DNA of 64,000 nucleotides from Blastomussa wellsi (GCA_947652115.1 OX393566.1:17668263-17732262); one strand, 5' to 3'. Counted from the first letter of the stretch, positions 58,401 to 63,742 are shown. Notes: generated from the letters alone by a model not told the origin. Numbers and translations are program-made.

Positions 58401-61400
58401 TTAAAAGTGTCTTGCCCAAGAATACAAAGCAGCAACCTCGGACAGGGCTCAAACCCGGACCTTGAGATCCAGAGTGCAACGCACTAACCATTAGGTCATC
58501 GCACCTCCCACAGTATATTTGAGGCCTCATCAAAATCTTTGTATTATGTTCCTGACAAGAGCACAGCCAGAGTTCCTTCCTCCACTGAAAATGACAGCTT
58601 TAGATGTGGGTGGCTTTTTAAAAGTGTATGCAGAAAGTCTCAACTCCCAAAAAAACCTTGGCTACTTTTGGATTCAGCAGCCCTCCTTTGTCCTTATAGA
58701 TAATACTGTCTGGGTTTAAATGTGTATGGTACATAGCTGTCTCCATTTTCCTGTTAATGTATTATAGTACATGTACATGTCAACTGTAAAAGAAACAACT
58801 GGCACATAAAACAAACTCTTATAAAAATGTGAGTGGCCTTTTGGTATCAGGTAAGAAGCAGTTAATTATCTTAAATTTGAAATGTTTCAGACTCTGCATC
58901 TAACTTCTGATTCAAGTTGCAGTAAAGGCGCTGGGCGCAAAACTAATAATAACGAACCTTTATTAACTTTTTGAGGTTACCAGTTTTAAACTTGTCTTTT
59001 CGTAATCTGTACATCATTGCACATTAATTGGTTGTCCATTTATTTTTACACAATATTGACAGAGATTTTTGAAATTTATAACAAACCACCTAGCAACTGT
59101 ACTGTCACTTTCTAAAGATATATCTTGTTTGCTGTTCGCGCTGTTGATCTGAAAACGTCTTGAAAAGGTTTTAAGGGTTACTACTTTTGGGGGTTTGATA
59201 TCAACTGTTGTTACTTAGAGAACATTCACCTGTCCACGGCTTGTGCGTCTGAGGCTGGATTCCAGCTTGGATCAACTGCAAAAAGTCAATCAATCAATCA
59301 ATCAAACAGTCAATCAGTCAAATTTGTATATTGGATAGTAAGGCAAGGTAATGTCTGTGTTCAAGCCCAGTGGCCCATCAGGCCAGAGTTTATCCCTGTT
59401 TCCTTAGCATTAAGCAACTGAGAGCTATTCCCCCACAGGGTTACCCCAGAATTAAATCCACAGGCACCCATCTACATTGTATACATCTGGGTGAAGAAGG
59501 CAGTGTCTTGCCCAAGAACACAACGCAGTGCCCCAGCCAGGGCTCAAACCCCGGACTGCCTGATCCAGAGCCCAGCACACCAACCATTAGGCCAACGTGC
59601 CTCTTACATACTGGTCAGTACATAAACAAAATTATAGAAAAGTGAGACAAAGTGAAAGAATACAGCAAATGTATGCTGGATAATGCAATTAAGAAAACCA
59701 ATGAGCACAATTTATCTTTTTTCCCTGTTTCATCTTGGAATGAGAAGTTGTTTTAGAGCTGCTGTTTTCTTGTTCTATATCTTTCCTAGGTTCTTCGCTG
59801 TTGCGGTCTTTCTTTGTTTTGTGTCACTGTTAAGTTTCCCAGGTTGTTACACATGGGACCAGCTGTTTTCTACAATCCAAAAAAGGCATCAACACCTGTA
59901 AACTTTGTTAACAACTTGTCTGAGATTAGTTACAAGTCGAATAACAAAATGCATGTGAATTTTCACATATGCTTTATTGGCTTGCTTGAGTGACTGAAAT
60001 CTTTTCAGTCTGCATGCCAGATTATCTACTTACAGATTATGACACGATCAGCTTTGGTAAGCGTTATGCCAACACCCCCAACCTAGAAACAGAAACATAC
60101 ATGACTTATTTGAATTCTGCTGGACAGGCGAGAAATTTCATTTCATAGCAACAAAACATGGAAAAGATTATCGCTTTTAAATATTCCTGTGCAATTGTTT
60201 CACACAAAGATGCTCTGCTTCATAAAATAGCGACAGCCATTACACATCATCAAATCCAAAATGGTGTTCAGTGGTTTTCAGGTGGTGTTCTTTAACATTC
60301 CCCCATCCCACCCTACCCCTTTTTGTTGTTCCTTCCACTGATTCAATATGTATCGATAGGTGCTGGAATGGGGGCTCATGGTCTGTAATGCAGCTGCTTT
60401 AAGGTAACAGTGATACGTATGTAAACATGACATAAACCTAAGGCATATTCTCAGTACTACCTGTGTAGTAAGAAGGAAACATGTGTAAGATGAATCTGTC
60501 TGAAATGTGTTGATAATATGCTGGCGCTCAGCTGTGCTGATTACAGTCCCATCAATGCGAAGAATCTTGTGACCCTAACATAAAAATAGAGCATTATTAG
60601 GGATACTTACCCATTCATAATAAATCAGGGCTGTCACTAATTTTTCAAGTAGGCGGGGAAAGTAAAAAAGTAGCCAGGGGATTTTGTTCTTCGACATATT
60701 TTTCACTTTCCAGTGTTTTGGTTTTGATTTAAAGTAGCCAGGGCACAAACTTGTAGTAGCTGGGGGAATTCCCCGTCCCCCGGCCCATAGTGCAGGGTTT
60801 TCCTTTTCGGCCGGCGACCGGCGATTTTCGCCGCATGTGAACAGCTCCGTTGCCGGCAACTAAACGAATCCTTGCTGTTATATAATTTAAAAGTTATATA
60901 ATTTATACAAGCTGTCTCCGCCAGCTTCGCTTTCATCAACTTCAACTTTATTTGAAAAGGAAAACCCTGATAGTGACAGCCCTGATAAATGCTCAAAATT
61001 GAACAATATGATTACAGTGATTAGTGAAACCATGAACCTGACATTTTAGTCAACAGGGAAGTTGAAGATATTTCTGGCTGCTTTTTGTACCATTTTTGGC
61101 TAGAAAGTTTGGGGCAACTCTAGTTTGGGTTGCATGTTTAGAACACATGCCAAGAACTAAAGTGCATTTTCTAAATGTTAAATTATCTACTAAGTCAATA
61201 GATCCAAATGCTGACACAAAATACAAACTACAAACACAAAATACAAACAACAAATACAAACAAACTTGAAAATCTAGGCTAGCCTCATCTCCGGTTTCCG
61301 TAGCATGAAGCGACTAGGAGTATTTCTACTCCCCCCTGGATGGGATGCTAGTCCATCGCAAGGTTTCCCCCAGCATTAAATTTGCTGGAACCCATTCATC

Positions 61401-63416
61401 GGGTGAAGAGAGGCACTGAGAGAGTAAAGTGTCTTGCCCATGAACACAACACAATGTCACCAGCTTGGGCTTGAAACCGGACCGCTCGATGCAGAGGTGA
61501 GCGCACTAACCATGAGGCCACAGCGCCTCCCACAAAGAATGAAGTAAACATGAACAATAATTGATTACTGAGATGGCTTGGGCAACTGGAGTGAAATAAA
61601 ACATTTCTATAGGAGAACATTCTTCATTTATGGACAATAGATTATTAAGAAATCCTACCACATGAGTGATGACCCGTTGAATGATGTCCAGCATCTTGCG
61701 AGACTGACTAAACACAAGGCACCTATGGCCCTCAGCCTTGAGGTTCTCTAAGAGGGACACTAAAAAGACCATTTTTCCAGACTCTTGAGTGAGCACTTTG
61801 TCTGAAGGCCCCTCTCCTTTTGGTTCAGTGGCAAACGACCTTGCATCATCTTCTTCAGAGTCCACTATCTTGACATGCCTGTAAGAAAAAGAAAAAGAAA
61901 AAGTGTGAATGAAACCTGAAATTCTTTCAGAAAAAACTATTTTGAAATTTACAGCATCACAATCATCAAACTACATAAAGTAACCCAAAGACAAAAACAA
62001 CGTACCCGTTAGTAACAGAATTTCAATTACTAACCTACTCCATTCAGAAATTCTTTAAAACCTGCTAAATTACTACAAAGTTCAGTCCATTTGTAGTACT
62101 TTGGTAGAACAAGGCAAAAAATACAGTAACAGTTCCATTCATTGAGTTTCACGCCAAACTTTGGCGCTTTCCTTGCAGTTGAATTCAACCTGGACTAATA
62201 TTCATCTTGAAACAAAGTTGATGATTTTCCCTTTAAAGAAGTCCCATTTAGATGCAATTTGTCACTTATTTTCAACAACTAACAGTGCTGGACTAAACAA
62301 AGTTTGACAAAGTTTTCAACAACCCAATGCAATAGCGCATCTGATACATAATTTATGCTATGTTCTCTAATTCAAAGTGAGGATTAGCCAATAAGCACAC
62401 AGGAATTTCTGCAGTTATGGTAAAAAAACGGTACAGAGCACAGGACTCATATCGAATTTTCCAGGACTCCAAGTACAGTCAACAAACCTGGTTTCTTCAT
62501 CCAAACCAAGCTGCTCACAAGCAAGAGTTGAAAGGAGGCGAGGATGGTCACAGATCTTCTTCAAGATATTCAATTCAGCAAGTGGTGATCGAGTGCTCAT
62601 TAACATCTGAAAGAACATACAAATTCTCCTTTCTTACTAACCTCTTTGATGATGATTATCGAACATCACACGTCTGCAATGTGTGAAAAACCATAGACAA
62701 AAGCATAGATGGTCAATTTAAAGAGGTAAAAGGTAAGGTAAAGTCTGCATTCGGACCTAGTGGCCCATCAGGCCGGAGCTTATGCCGGTGTCTGAAACAT
62801 GAAGCAACAGGGAGTATTTCTACTCCCCCCTGGATGGGATGCTAGTCCATCATAGGGTTATCCCCAGCAGTAAATTCGCCGGTACCCATTTATACACCTG
62901 GGTGAAGAGAGGCACTGTGAGAGTAAAGTGTCTTGCCCAAGAACACAACGCAGTACCCCGGCTAGAGGCTCGAACCCAGACCATCCGATCCGGAGTCCCA
63001 GTCAATATGATATTATGATAGGTCCACAATTTGTGCAGAAAGGTAGACAATAGCATCATTGGTCCACAATGTTTGCAGGCATATAGATTATGGCATCATA
63101 GGTCTGCAATGTATGTGGAGAGGTAGATAATAACATTATGGGTCTGTATGTGTGTGGTGTATCATCATTATTTTTATTTATAAGCACATTAAGAAGTTTT
63201 TTAAATGTGCCATTGATAACACTTTGTAATTATTACAGCCCATGTCTCTTACTGCAAGCTTTCACAATCACAAATGGCAAAATTGTGCAAATAGATATTT
63301 TAAGTACCTCTTTTACTCTTTCAAGACCCAGAAAGTCACTGTAGATTTTTATCTGGCTGTCTGACATAAAAAGCCACACAACAAAGTCATTTTTTCTTGG
63401 CAACTCTTCTGGCATT
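28510..63416 (-). CDS. ERCC6L: ERCC6L/PICH-like SNF2 DNA translocase, 3' thirteen exons
   Basis: The family acts as an ATP-driven translocase on DNA bridges at anaphase. Minus-strand exons are 63416-63308, 62606-62488, 61878-61659, 60574-60461, 60082-60034, 59275-59230, 58169-58026, 54245-54097, 53592-53489, 51646-51389, 51111-50993, 29954-29781 and 28642-28510. All use GT-AG and all phases join, giving 579 residues to the stop. The upstream exons encode the SNF2 C-terminal helicase lobe: [54 protein letters not shown] and [13 protein letters not shown]. Downstream, [10 protein letters not shown] and the final TPR-like unit ([20 protein letters not shown]) match the ERCC6L layout. The ATP-binding lobe and N-terminus lie beyond the right edge. 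The intron between 50992 and 29955 is about 21 kb and full of mobile DNA. Confidence 0.9.
28873..29137. mobile_element. Foldback MITE with TTA duplication
   Basis: The 265-bp element is nearly palindromic throughout: gggtgtgtttcttt at the left, aagaaatgcaccc at the right, with repeated inverted 'ttcttaaatccaaaaacggattttgcgtttcttt' blocks. TTA flanks both sides (28870-28872, 29138-29140). It lies in the last ERCC6L intron. Confidence 0.8.
29781..29954 (-). CDS. ERCC6L: ERCC6L penultimate exon
   Basis: Acceptor ttattctcag, donor gtaacaac. It enters completing a Thr codon from the exon at 50993 and gives 57 codons from [16 protein letters not shown] to KYNACLNSA, ending in phase 2. The start resembles the IVSDGEDED region and the end the first TPR helix of the vertebrate protein. 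Both phase joins are exact. Confidence 0.75.
30238..30434. mobile_element. Foldback MITE in ERCC6L intron
   Basis: gattccatgttgccatgcac... at the left and ...gtgcac(a)gcaacatgaaatc at the right are inverted copies. An inner pair, gacgtcataatgtggtaagaa and ttcttaccacattttgacgtc, repeats the symmetry. Confidence 0.75.
30812..30905 (+). mobile_element. tRNA-derived SINE head
   Basis: A box in cagtggcctgatgattagtg and B box in aggttcgagccctg. The acceptor stem is not formed, so a SINE and not a tRNA gene. The body may run on to about 31100. Confidence 0.55.
31427..31478. repeat. (ATT)n microsatellite
   Basis: About 17 uninterrupted ATT units. Confidence 0.98.
32150..32410 (-). pseudogene. Orphan coding remnant, family not recognised
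   Basis: Reading the minus strand from about 32400 to a stop at about 32150 gives roughly 80 codons with protein-like composition ([20 protein letters not shown], then [19 protein letters not shown]). A one- or two-base slip near 32385 joins it to an in-family looking upstream segment. No ATG and no clear splice sites were found. It resembles the C-terminus of a transposon or retrotransposon protein, but I cannot name it. Confidence 0.3.
33200..33260 (+). mobile_element. LINE 3' end with TTGA-type tail
   Basis: aataaagtttttgattgactgatat resembles the microsatellite-tailed 3' ends of some CR1/L2-type LINEs. The 700 bp upstream has no recognisable reverse transcriptase. Confidence 0.3.
33434..33690. 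repeat. Inverted repeat at the DIRS element end
   Basis: Arms of about 85-120 bp: ttaaaattaaacgagagttaccaagtc... and ...gacttggtaagtctcgtttaatttt, each followed inward by gtcatcagtcaggaacaaaggagttacatg or its complement. A third, diverged copy (gtcattagtccgagtcactacggagtacatgag) begins the flanking DIRS coding region at 33697. DIRS elements carry inverted and split terminal repeats, so the three copies fit that architecture. Confidence 0.65.
33700..34785 (-). pseudogene. DIRS tyrosine recombinase, three broken segments
   Basis: 34785-34291 is the N-terminal core-binding part ([20 protein letters not shown]). 34262-33969 holds the first catalytic region with [10 protein letters not shown], giving the first Arg. 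33939-33700 holds the second region, where the expected H-x-x-R reads HSGQ, so the second catalytic Arg is lost. [13 protein letters not shown] follows, but the position of the nucleophilic Tyr is degraded. The enzyme cannot be active as it stands. Confidence 0.75.
35152..35646 (-). pseudogene. DIRS RNase H domain
   Basis: Contains [15 protein letters not shown], then [14 protein letters not shown] and LEIDNT, supplying Asp, Glu and Asp of the RNase H active site. The DNT site is followed by a short in-frame duplication (IEIDNA), visible as repeated tatctatctcaa words near 35258-35291. The frame has no catalytic loss before that, but the element is truncated upstream. Confidence 0.8.
35930..36200. 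repeat. Tandem repeat, ~60-bp units of 'ttcagttcaggcatagcatg...'
   Basis: Four diverged units share gttcagttcaggcatagcat, ttcagc.tgttt and actgttgcc. A short relative of the same phrase occurs at 49366-49380 and 49575-49600, where it is split by a MITE. Confidence 0.65.
36944..37342 (-). pseudogene. Small coiled-coil ORF of the viral relic
   Basis: A 132-codon open frame. An N-terminal polar region is followed by a basic PPKKKHP patch and a helical stretch ([18 protein letters not shown]) with coiled-coil character. The first plausible internal start is the Met in KSMEQANQ. It overlaps nothing on its own strand and follows the ORF ending at 37359 by 17 bp. Function unknown. Confidence 0.45.
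37359..37766 (-). pseudogene. Basic helical ORF of the viral relic
   Basis: A 135-codon frame, the most intact of the cluster. Lys/Arg-rich and predicted helical ([20 protein letters not shown]). Its position next to the basic and membrane-active ORFs suggests a virion core or assembly role; that is an inference. Confidence 0.5.
37790..38100 (-). pseudogene. Strongly basic virion-core-like ORF
   Basis: Begins [15 protein letters not shown] at 38100, a DNA-binding type N-terminus as in adenovirus and adintovirus core proteins, then a helical region with [18 protein letters not shown]. The open frame runs on to 37639 but appears to change phase near 37900. Confidence 0.5.
38124..38290 (-). pseudogene. 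pX-like membrane-active peptide ORF
   Basis: The distal part reads [20 protein letters not shown] followed by a Gly/Ala-rich stretch and a basic end, [10 protein letters not shown], before the stop at 38124. A hydrophobic segment plus basic C-terminus is the layout of adintovirus and adenovirus pX-type peptides. The frame extends upstream to 38378 but that part is flanking sequence; the true start is lost. Confidence 0.55.
38340..38620. repeat. Degenerate ~60-bp tandem repeat
   Basis: About four diverged units of the form 'aaaacaaaaatgaaa..tcgaattccattttc.a..tcgtagg'. It sits between the pX-like ORF and the RTE fragment. Confidence 0.6.
38640..39335. mobile_element. RTE/CR1-type LINE endonuclease fragment with inversion
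   Basis: Plus strand 38925-39335 encodes an APE-type endonuclease start: [32 protein letters not shown] and [11 protein letters not shown]. Minus strand 38815-38640 encodes the part that should come after it: [19 protein letters not shown] then [12 protein letters not shown]. The two pieces are head to head, with the plus-strand start and the minus-strand piece's start adjacent near 38815-38900. This is the product expected of twin priming followed by truncation. It is inserted in the viral relic. Confidence 0.75.
39438..40126 (-). pseudogene. Viral-relic ORF with Pro-rich segment, frameshifted
   Basis: 40126-39827 encodes an acidic helical region ([18 protein letters not shown]). Near 39830 the frame changes and 39830-39438 continues with a Pro-rich linker ([13 protein letters not shown]) and a polar tail. 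A single base change in count would join them. No family recognised; position between the ATPase and core-type ORFs is consistent with a minor virion protein. Confidence 0.4.
40182..40430 (-). pseudogene. Small Cys-rich ORF of the viral relic
   Basis: An 82-codon frame with an N-terminal cluster of Cys ([11 protein letters not shown]) and a helical middle ([19 protein letters not shown]). It ends 56 bp before the next ORF. No function recognised. Confidence 0.35.
40564..40930 (-). pseudogene. A32-like packaging ATPase, C-terminal half
   Basis: The frame contains [15 protein letters not shown], a Walker B strand ending in Asp-Asp, then [12 protein letters not shown], with the sensor Gln, and [20 protein letters not shown], as in poxvirus A32/FtsK-type packaging ATPases of adintoviruses. 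The Walker A half is missing. Upstream of 40930 the open frame runs into a tRNA-like sequence (40941-41012), so the apparent N-terminus there is not viral. The stop is at 40564. Confidence 0.7.
40941..41012 (+). tRNA. tRNA-His(GUG)-like sequence
   Basis: A cloverleaf can be drawn. Acceptor gcttcgg pairs with ccagagc with one C-A mismatch. D stem gtcc/ggat, anticodon stem ccgag/ctcgg, seven-base loop ttgtggc with anticodon GTG, and T arm tcagg-ttcgatt-cctgg. A and B boxes are good, and a T7 run at 41019-41025 could stop RNA polymerase III. The loop is that of tRNA-His. The acceptor mismatch and location inside a viral relic mean it may be a tRNA pseudogene or the head of a SINE. Confidence 0.55.
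41046..41317 (-). pseudogene. Adenain-like cysteine protease, N-terminal half
   Basis: Starts at an ATG at 41317 ([18 protein letters not shown]), then [13 protein letters not shown]. After a frame change near 41200 it continues with [18 protein letters not shown]. The NTD...HW block is the region around the catalytic His of adenovirus-type maturation proteases. The half with the catalytic Cys is absent. The break falls next to the tRNA-like sequence and to the broken start of the ATPase gene, suggesting one deletion removed both halves. Confidence 0.65.
41330..42471 (-). pseudogene. Major capsid (hexon-type) gene with frameshifts
   Basis: Segments in order on the minus strand: 42471-42208 (start, several phase changes), 42194-41935 ([20 protein letters not shown], then [17 protein letters not shown]), 41878-41630 ([34 protein letters not shown]) and 41596-41330 ([20 protein letters not shown]). 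Size, strand-rich composition and place just before the protease fit the double jelly-roll capsid of adintovirus/Maverick elements. At least three indels or stops break it. The fold assignment is by resemblance. Confidence 0.55.
42562..43179 (-). pseudogene. Penton/minor-capsid-like ORF fused to a small ORF
   Basis: The first part (43179-43040) has [20 protein letters not shown] and [15 protein letters not shown], typical of a virion protein found next to the capsid gene. The middle is out of phase. The last part (42850-42562), beginning near [15 protein letters not shown], looks like a separate small protein with [20 protein letters not shown], an amphipathic, basic pVI-like segment. Penton identity is a guess from position. 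Confidence 0.45.
43189..43593 (-). pseudogene. N-terminal part of the minor-capsid-like gene
   Basis: A 134-codon frame with in-frame stretches of low similarity and two phase slips. It ends 10 bp before the ORF at 43179, whose start lacks a good initiation context. The two were probably one gene. Confidence 0.35.
43539..43859 (-). pseudogene. Integrase C-terminal chromodomain
   Basis: The last 60 codons include [20 protein letters not shown] and [11 protein letters not shown], a chromodomain with the aromatic residues and the W-x8-W type end. Maverick/adintovirus retrovirus-type integrases end in such a domain. The DDE core upstream is missing; the open frame's first 40 codons are low-complexity flanking sequence. 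Confidence 0.7.
43905..44572 (+). pseudogene. Plus-strand viral ORF with GRF-like zinc-finger residues
   Basis: A plus-strand gene starts near 43905. A clear in-family segment is 44100-44190 ([18 protein letters not shown]). Cys residues at 44166-44174 (CYC) and a downstream NPDRPYFRC in another phase recall the GRF zinc finger. The long open frame 44249-44572 follows ([14 protein letters not shown]). Its last 9 codons and stop are supplied by the Penelope tail starting at 44546, so the natural C-terminus is lost. Confidence 0.4.
44546..44985 (-). mobile_element. Penelope-like element, 3' fragment
   Basis: On the minus strand from 44985 the sequence encodes [19 protein letters not shown] and the full remaining C-terminus to a stop near 44713, followed by the same non-coding tail as at 600-727, ending in gttgataatgtg complement at 44546. 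The frame is open over about 90 codons without a usable ATG. It is 5'-truncated. A short palindrome, gatatctcaaccgagttgagatatc (44988-45012), sits at the truncation point. Confidence 0.8.
45325..45816 (-). pseudogene. Exonuclease-like ORF with zinc-binding end
   Basis: 45804-45610 encodes [20 protein letters not shown] and following, where DLEG matches the first acidic motif of DnaQ-type 3'-5' exonucleases. After a frame change near 45590 the segment 45549-45325 continues with [15 protein letters not shown] and ends with a Cys/His cluster, CPVRECHVF. The order fits a DEDD-type nuclease with a C-terminal zinc knuckle found in related virus-like elements. An indel breaks it. Assignment moderate. 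Confidence 0.5.
46114..46323 (+). CDS. Tandem small ORF, copy 1 (F-box-like motif)
   Basis: The frame contains [20 protein letters not shown], which fits an F-box-like pattern W-x2-LP-x2-(I/L)-x3-I-Q-x-M-A-D. Seventy codons, ending in a stop. It is the first of four related units between 46114 and 47440. The unit lacks the longer body seen in copy 2. Function unknown; a ubiquitin-ligase adaptor role is only suggested by the motif. Confidence 0.45.
   Translation: MWKKIGPMRWEWIDDGPQPEVNSYWDMLPADIRRTIQWMADFQYAKDRFIMVNRKMNETLEILHLVRHP
46370..46741 (+). CDS. Tandem small ORF, copy 2, most complete
   Basis: [20 protein letters not shown] starts the motif, followed by LHAQERF and a body with [20 protein letters not shown] and many aromatic and His residues, to a stop at 46741. 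About 123 codons from the motif onward. The preceding open frame starts at 46283, so the real start is uncertain. Copy 3 begins directly downstream. Confidence 0.5.
   Translation: MISHWGKLPEELKRNIQWMADRLHAQERFLGTHYAFHPCIYYGLFLWLEEDLDSEGNFIPIADYTQGKQSVLVIDRLPFHWNKVTHEPYDWHHQQCYPHESPSYSQATIMLIQEIRFPPKNNR
46742..46960 (+). pseudogene. Tandem small ORF, copy 3, broken
   Basis: Repeats SHWDHLP, then a stop, then [15 protein letters not shown], then a frame change before [10 protein letters not shown]. The DNA shares caatggatggcagatcgcctgcatgcc with copy 2, showing recent tandem duplication. Stop and indel make it a pseudogene. Confidence 0.5.
47022..47440 (+). pseudogene. Tandem small ORF, copy 4, diverged
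   Basis: [20 protein letters not shown] is followed by a stop after LHFQDRLQ. The body continues with [14 protein letters not shown] in phase and then a hydrophobic run ([20 protein letters not shown]). The motif is intact, the body less so. Confidence 0.45.
47740..48880 (+). pseudogene. DIRS-type gag remnant with CCCH zinc finger
   Basis: The plus strand encodes, across several phase changes, a gag-like region: [15 protein letters not shown] near 47900, then (48250-48390) [20 protein letters not shown] and a LLFDG stretch with a stop, and finally (48650-48870) [13 protein letters not shown] with [15 protein letters not shown], a C-x7-C-x6-C-x3-H zinc finger. This architecture is typical of DIRS/Ngaro gag. 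It is on the opposite strand from the DIRS recombinase at 33700, so the two are probably separate insertions. Confidence 0.55.
49382..49574. mobile_element. hAT-type MITE, 8-bp ATAGCATG duplication
   Basis: Ends are caaccctccaagtt and aacttggagggttg, exact inverted copies. ATAGCATG occurs at 49374-49381 and 49575-49582. Removing the 193-bp insert restores a 'ttcaggcatagcatgtcag' phrase like the repeat at 35930-36200. Confidence 0.9.
50447..50515 (-). mobile_element. tRNA-like SINE head
   Basis: On the minus strand ccagttggtatagtggtaag gives an A box and caggttcgactccc a B box. Stem pairing is incomplete. It lies in the large ERCC6L intron. Confidence 0.4.
50993..51111 (-). CDS. ERCC6L: ERCC6L exon before the 21-kb intron
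   Basis: Acceptor tttctaag, donor gtaagc. Encodes [18 protein letters not shown] and an acidic helical stretch to PSSPE, leaving two bases (ac) that are completed by t at 29954 to give Thr. Confidence 0.75.
51389..51646 (-). CDS. ERCC6L: ERCC6L exon, disordered linker
   Basis: Eighty-six codons, [16 protein letters not shown] to RQLIK, phase 0 both sides. The start continues the ...EEAIEA-R helix of the previous exon, as in the RVQKAQ-type region of vertebrate ERCC6L. The rest is Ser/Pro-rich. Confidence 0.8.
52367..52540. mobile_element. Foldback MITE, TAGGCC...GGCCTA
   Basis: taggccatttccgagttcgc at the left and ...aactcggaaatggccta at the right, with arms of about 45 bp. It lies between diverged ctaaaaatccc-type repeats (52140-52230 and 52573-52740). 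Confidence 0.8.
52573..52740. repeat. Dispersed repeat, partner of 17285-17430
   Basis: Same order of words as the partner: cataggaatt ... ccaaatcatctaaaaatccc ... tttgtgtctt. Located in the intron between exons 51389-51646 and 53489-53592. Confidence 0.65.
52777..53405. repeat. Three-copy tandem repeat, period 216-219 bp
   Basis: Units start at about 52777, 52993 and 53212 with aagct(a/g)atc(a/g)gagtgctagtc. They are about 97% alike by eye. The third has lost about 20 bp (tactcttcaaatctgagggt). Each contains agggtaaac and gtaagttttctgaag, but no coding frame. Confidence 0.85.
53489..53592 (-). CDS. ERCC6L: ERCC6L exon: [10 protein letters not shown]
   Basis: Thirty-four codons after completing an Asn codon. 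[20 protein letters not shown] matches the GISDHDLMYT region conserved in vertebrate ERCC6L. Donor gtaagt. Confidence 0.9.
54097..54245 (-). CDS. ERCC6L: ERCC6L exon: post-helicase region
   Basis: [20 protein letters not shown] and on to FMHTL, matching the RYFSKQELRELFT segment after the helicase lobe. Acceptor gttacag, donor gtaagt. Confidence 0.92.
54540..54812 (+). mobile_element. Possible LINE 3' UTR with A-rich tail
   Basis: T/G-rich text ends in gaataataaaaaataaaaattaatttaaaaaaag, an A-rich tail. No coding frame is attached. Weak call. Confidence 0.3.
54815..54960. repeat. Repeat with inverted relative at 57715-57850
   Basis: gcctgcatggcaggcgtccgaaggggagggagatgggg here corresponds to the complement of catctccctccccttcggacgcctgccaggcaggc near 57778. 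Both flank intron DNA of ERCC6L. Confidence 0.6.
55074..56520. mobile_element. Harbinger-like non-autonomous element, TAA duplication
   Basis: Ends GGGGCCGACCATTTAACTCT and its inverted copy at 56501-56520 match for about 25 bp and then less well. TAA occurs on both sides (55071-55073, 56521-56523). The 1.45-kb interior carries 157-bp tandem repeats (55380-55760) and no transposase. A 3-bp T-W-A duplication fits PIF/Harbinger. Confidence 0.8.
55380..55760. repeat. 157-bp tandem repeat inside the Harbinger-like element
   Basis: Copies of ttaggtagcttgcggttag... begin near 55396, 55552 and 55709. The first two are almost identical; the third is partial. Shorter ggttagcctaa(a/c) words extend the array to the left. 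Confidence 0.8.
57148..57582 (-). pseudogene. RecQ-like helicase fragment, degenerate
   Basis: A 144-codon minus-strand frame resembles the start of a RecQ/DEAD-type helicase: [20 protein letters not shown], then [14 protein letters not shown] and [15 protein letters not shown]. Walker A ends GKY where GKS/T is needed, and the position of the DEAH box reads HCGELG, so it cannot hydrolyse ATP in the usual way. No splice sites suit a host gene. It lies in an ERCC6L intron in the same orientation, so it looks like a retroposed or transposon-borne remnant. Confidence 0.65.
58026..58169 (-). CDS. ERCC6L: ERCC6L exon: helicase motif VI and following
   Basis: [20 protein letters not shown] then [24 protein letters not shown] with the preceding Arg is SNF2 motif VI. 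Acceptor gttaacag, donor gtaatg. Confidence 0.95.
58237..58508 (-). mobile_element. tRNA-derived SINE, full-length-looking
   Basis: On the minus strand it starts ggaggtgcgatgacctaatg (A box) with a B box gggtttgagccctg, then a body ending gtagaaatactcctagccgc. The body matches the elements at 59339, 61285 and 62738. Confidence 0.7.
59230..59275 (-). CDS. ERCC6L: ERCC6L exon: SNF2 motif V end
   Basis: A 46-nt exon giving [16 protein letters not shown] across its junctions. Acceptor ttttgcag, donor gtgaatg. Confidence 0.92.
59339..59605 (-). mobile_element. tRNA-derived SINE
   Basis: Same family as 58237-58508, with tRNA-like end at the 59605 side (ggttggtgtgctgggctctg complement). Diverged by several percent. 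Confidence 0.65.
60034..60082 (-). CDS. ERCC6L: ERCC6L exon: SNF2 motif V start
   Basis: [16 protein letters not shown], 16 codons and one base. Acceptor tttctag, donor gtaagt. Confidence 0.95.
60461..60574 (-). CDS. ERCC6L: ERCC6L exon: LRIDGT region
   Basis: [20 protein letters not shown] to CFLLTTQ, 38 codons, phase 0 both sides. Acceptor atgttag, donor gtagta. Confidence 0.95.
60627..60986. mobile_element. hAT-like MITE with a second MITE nested inside
   Basis: Outer ends cagggctgtcact and agtgacagccctg are inverted, flanked on both sides by ATAAAT. Inside, 60794-60969 has its own inverted ends agggttttcctttt and aaaaggaaaaccct. The inner element is GC-rich near gccggcgaccggcgattttcg. 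Confidence 0.75.
61285..61533 (-). mobile_element. tRNA-derived SINE
   Basis: Same family as 58237-58508; includes gtagaaatactcctagtcgc and the tRNA-like end ggcgctgtggcctcatggttag at the 61533 side. Confidence 0.7.
61659..61878 (-). CDS. ERCC6L: ERCC6L exon: helicase lobe start
   Basis: An acidic linker ([11 protein letters not shown]) is followed by [20 protein letters not shown] and [16 protein letters not shown], the start of the SNF2 C-terminal helicase lobe. 220 nt; acceptor cttacag, donor gtagga. Confidence 0.93.
62488..62606 (-). CDS. ERCC6L: ERCC6L exon: [16 protein letters not shown]
   Basis: [20 protein letters not shown] then [14 protein letters not shown], matching the SPLAELGVLKKLCDHPRLL block of the vertebrate protein. 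Acceptor tttcag, donor gtttgt. Confidence 0.95.
62738..63000 (-). mobile_element. tRNA-derived SINE, 5'-truncated
   Basis: Same family; the tRNA-like head is cut short near 63000 by 'tgggactccgg'. It runs to ggtaaagtctgcattcggac at the other end. Confidence 0.65.
63308..63416 (-). CDS. ERCC6L: ERCC6L exon: PRKND region
   Basis: [20 protein letters not shown] then [16 protein letters not shown], matching MPSLSRKNDLIIW of the vertebrate protein. Acceptor cctttag, donor gtactt. It begins with one base that completes a codon from an upstream exon. Confidence 0.93.
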
Positions 63417-63559
63417 CTAAAGGATCAGAAAAAATGTAGATAAACACTTGGTAACATGGCTTGACGATTTTATTTAATGTTAATCTCCTTATTTTCTTTT
63501 GTGGTATTTTATGTGTTTGTGCGTGTTTACTTTAGTTAGATACCGACTTCAAATTGTAA

Positions 63560-63725
63560 GATATATATATAATTAACTGGCAACCTGGCATTTATAACTA
63601 TTTCAGGTTATTTCAGGTTGTCAGTTACCCTTATTCTTAATTTAATTATTATTTAATGTTACTGTAATTTAATTTAATTAAAAAATAAGGGATAAATAAA
63701 TAAAGCTGTTGTTGTTGTTGTTATA
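63560..63725 (+). mobile_element. Possible LINE 3' end with (GTT)n tail
   Basis: Ends aataaataaagctgttgttgttgttgtt, a microsatellite tail of CR1/L2 type. It also holds 'tcaggttatttcaggtt' repeats. No coding region is attached. Confidence 0.35.
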
Positions 63726-63742
63726 ATCAATACTGTTTTTAC

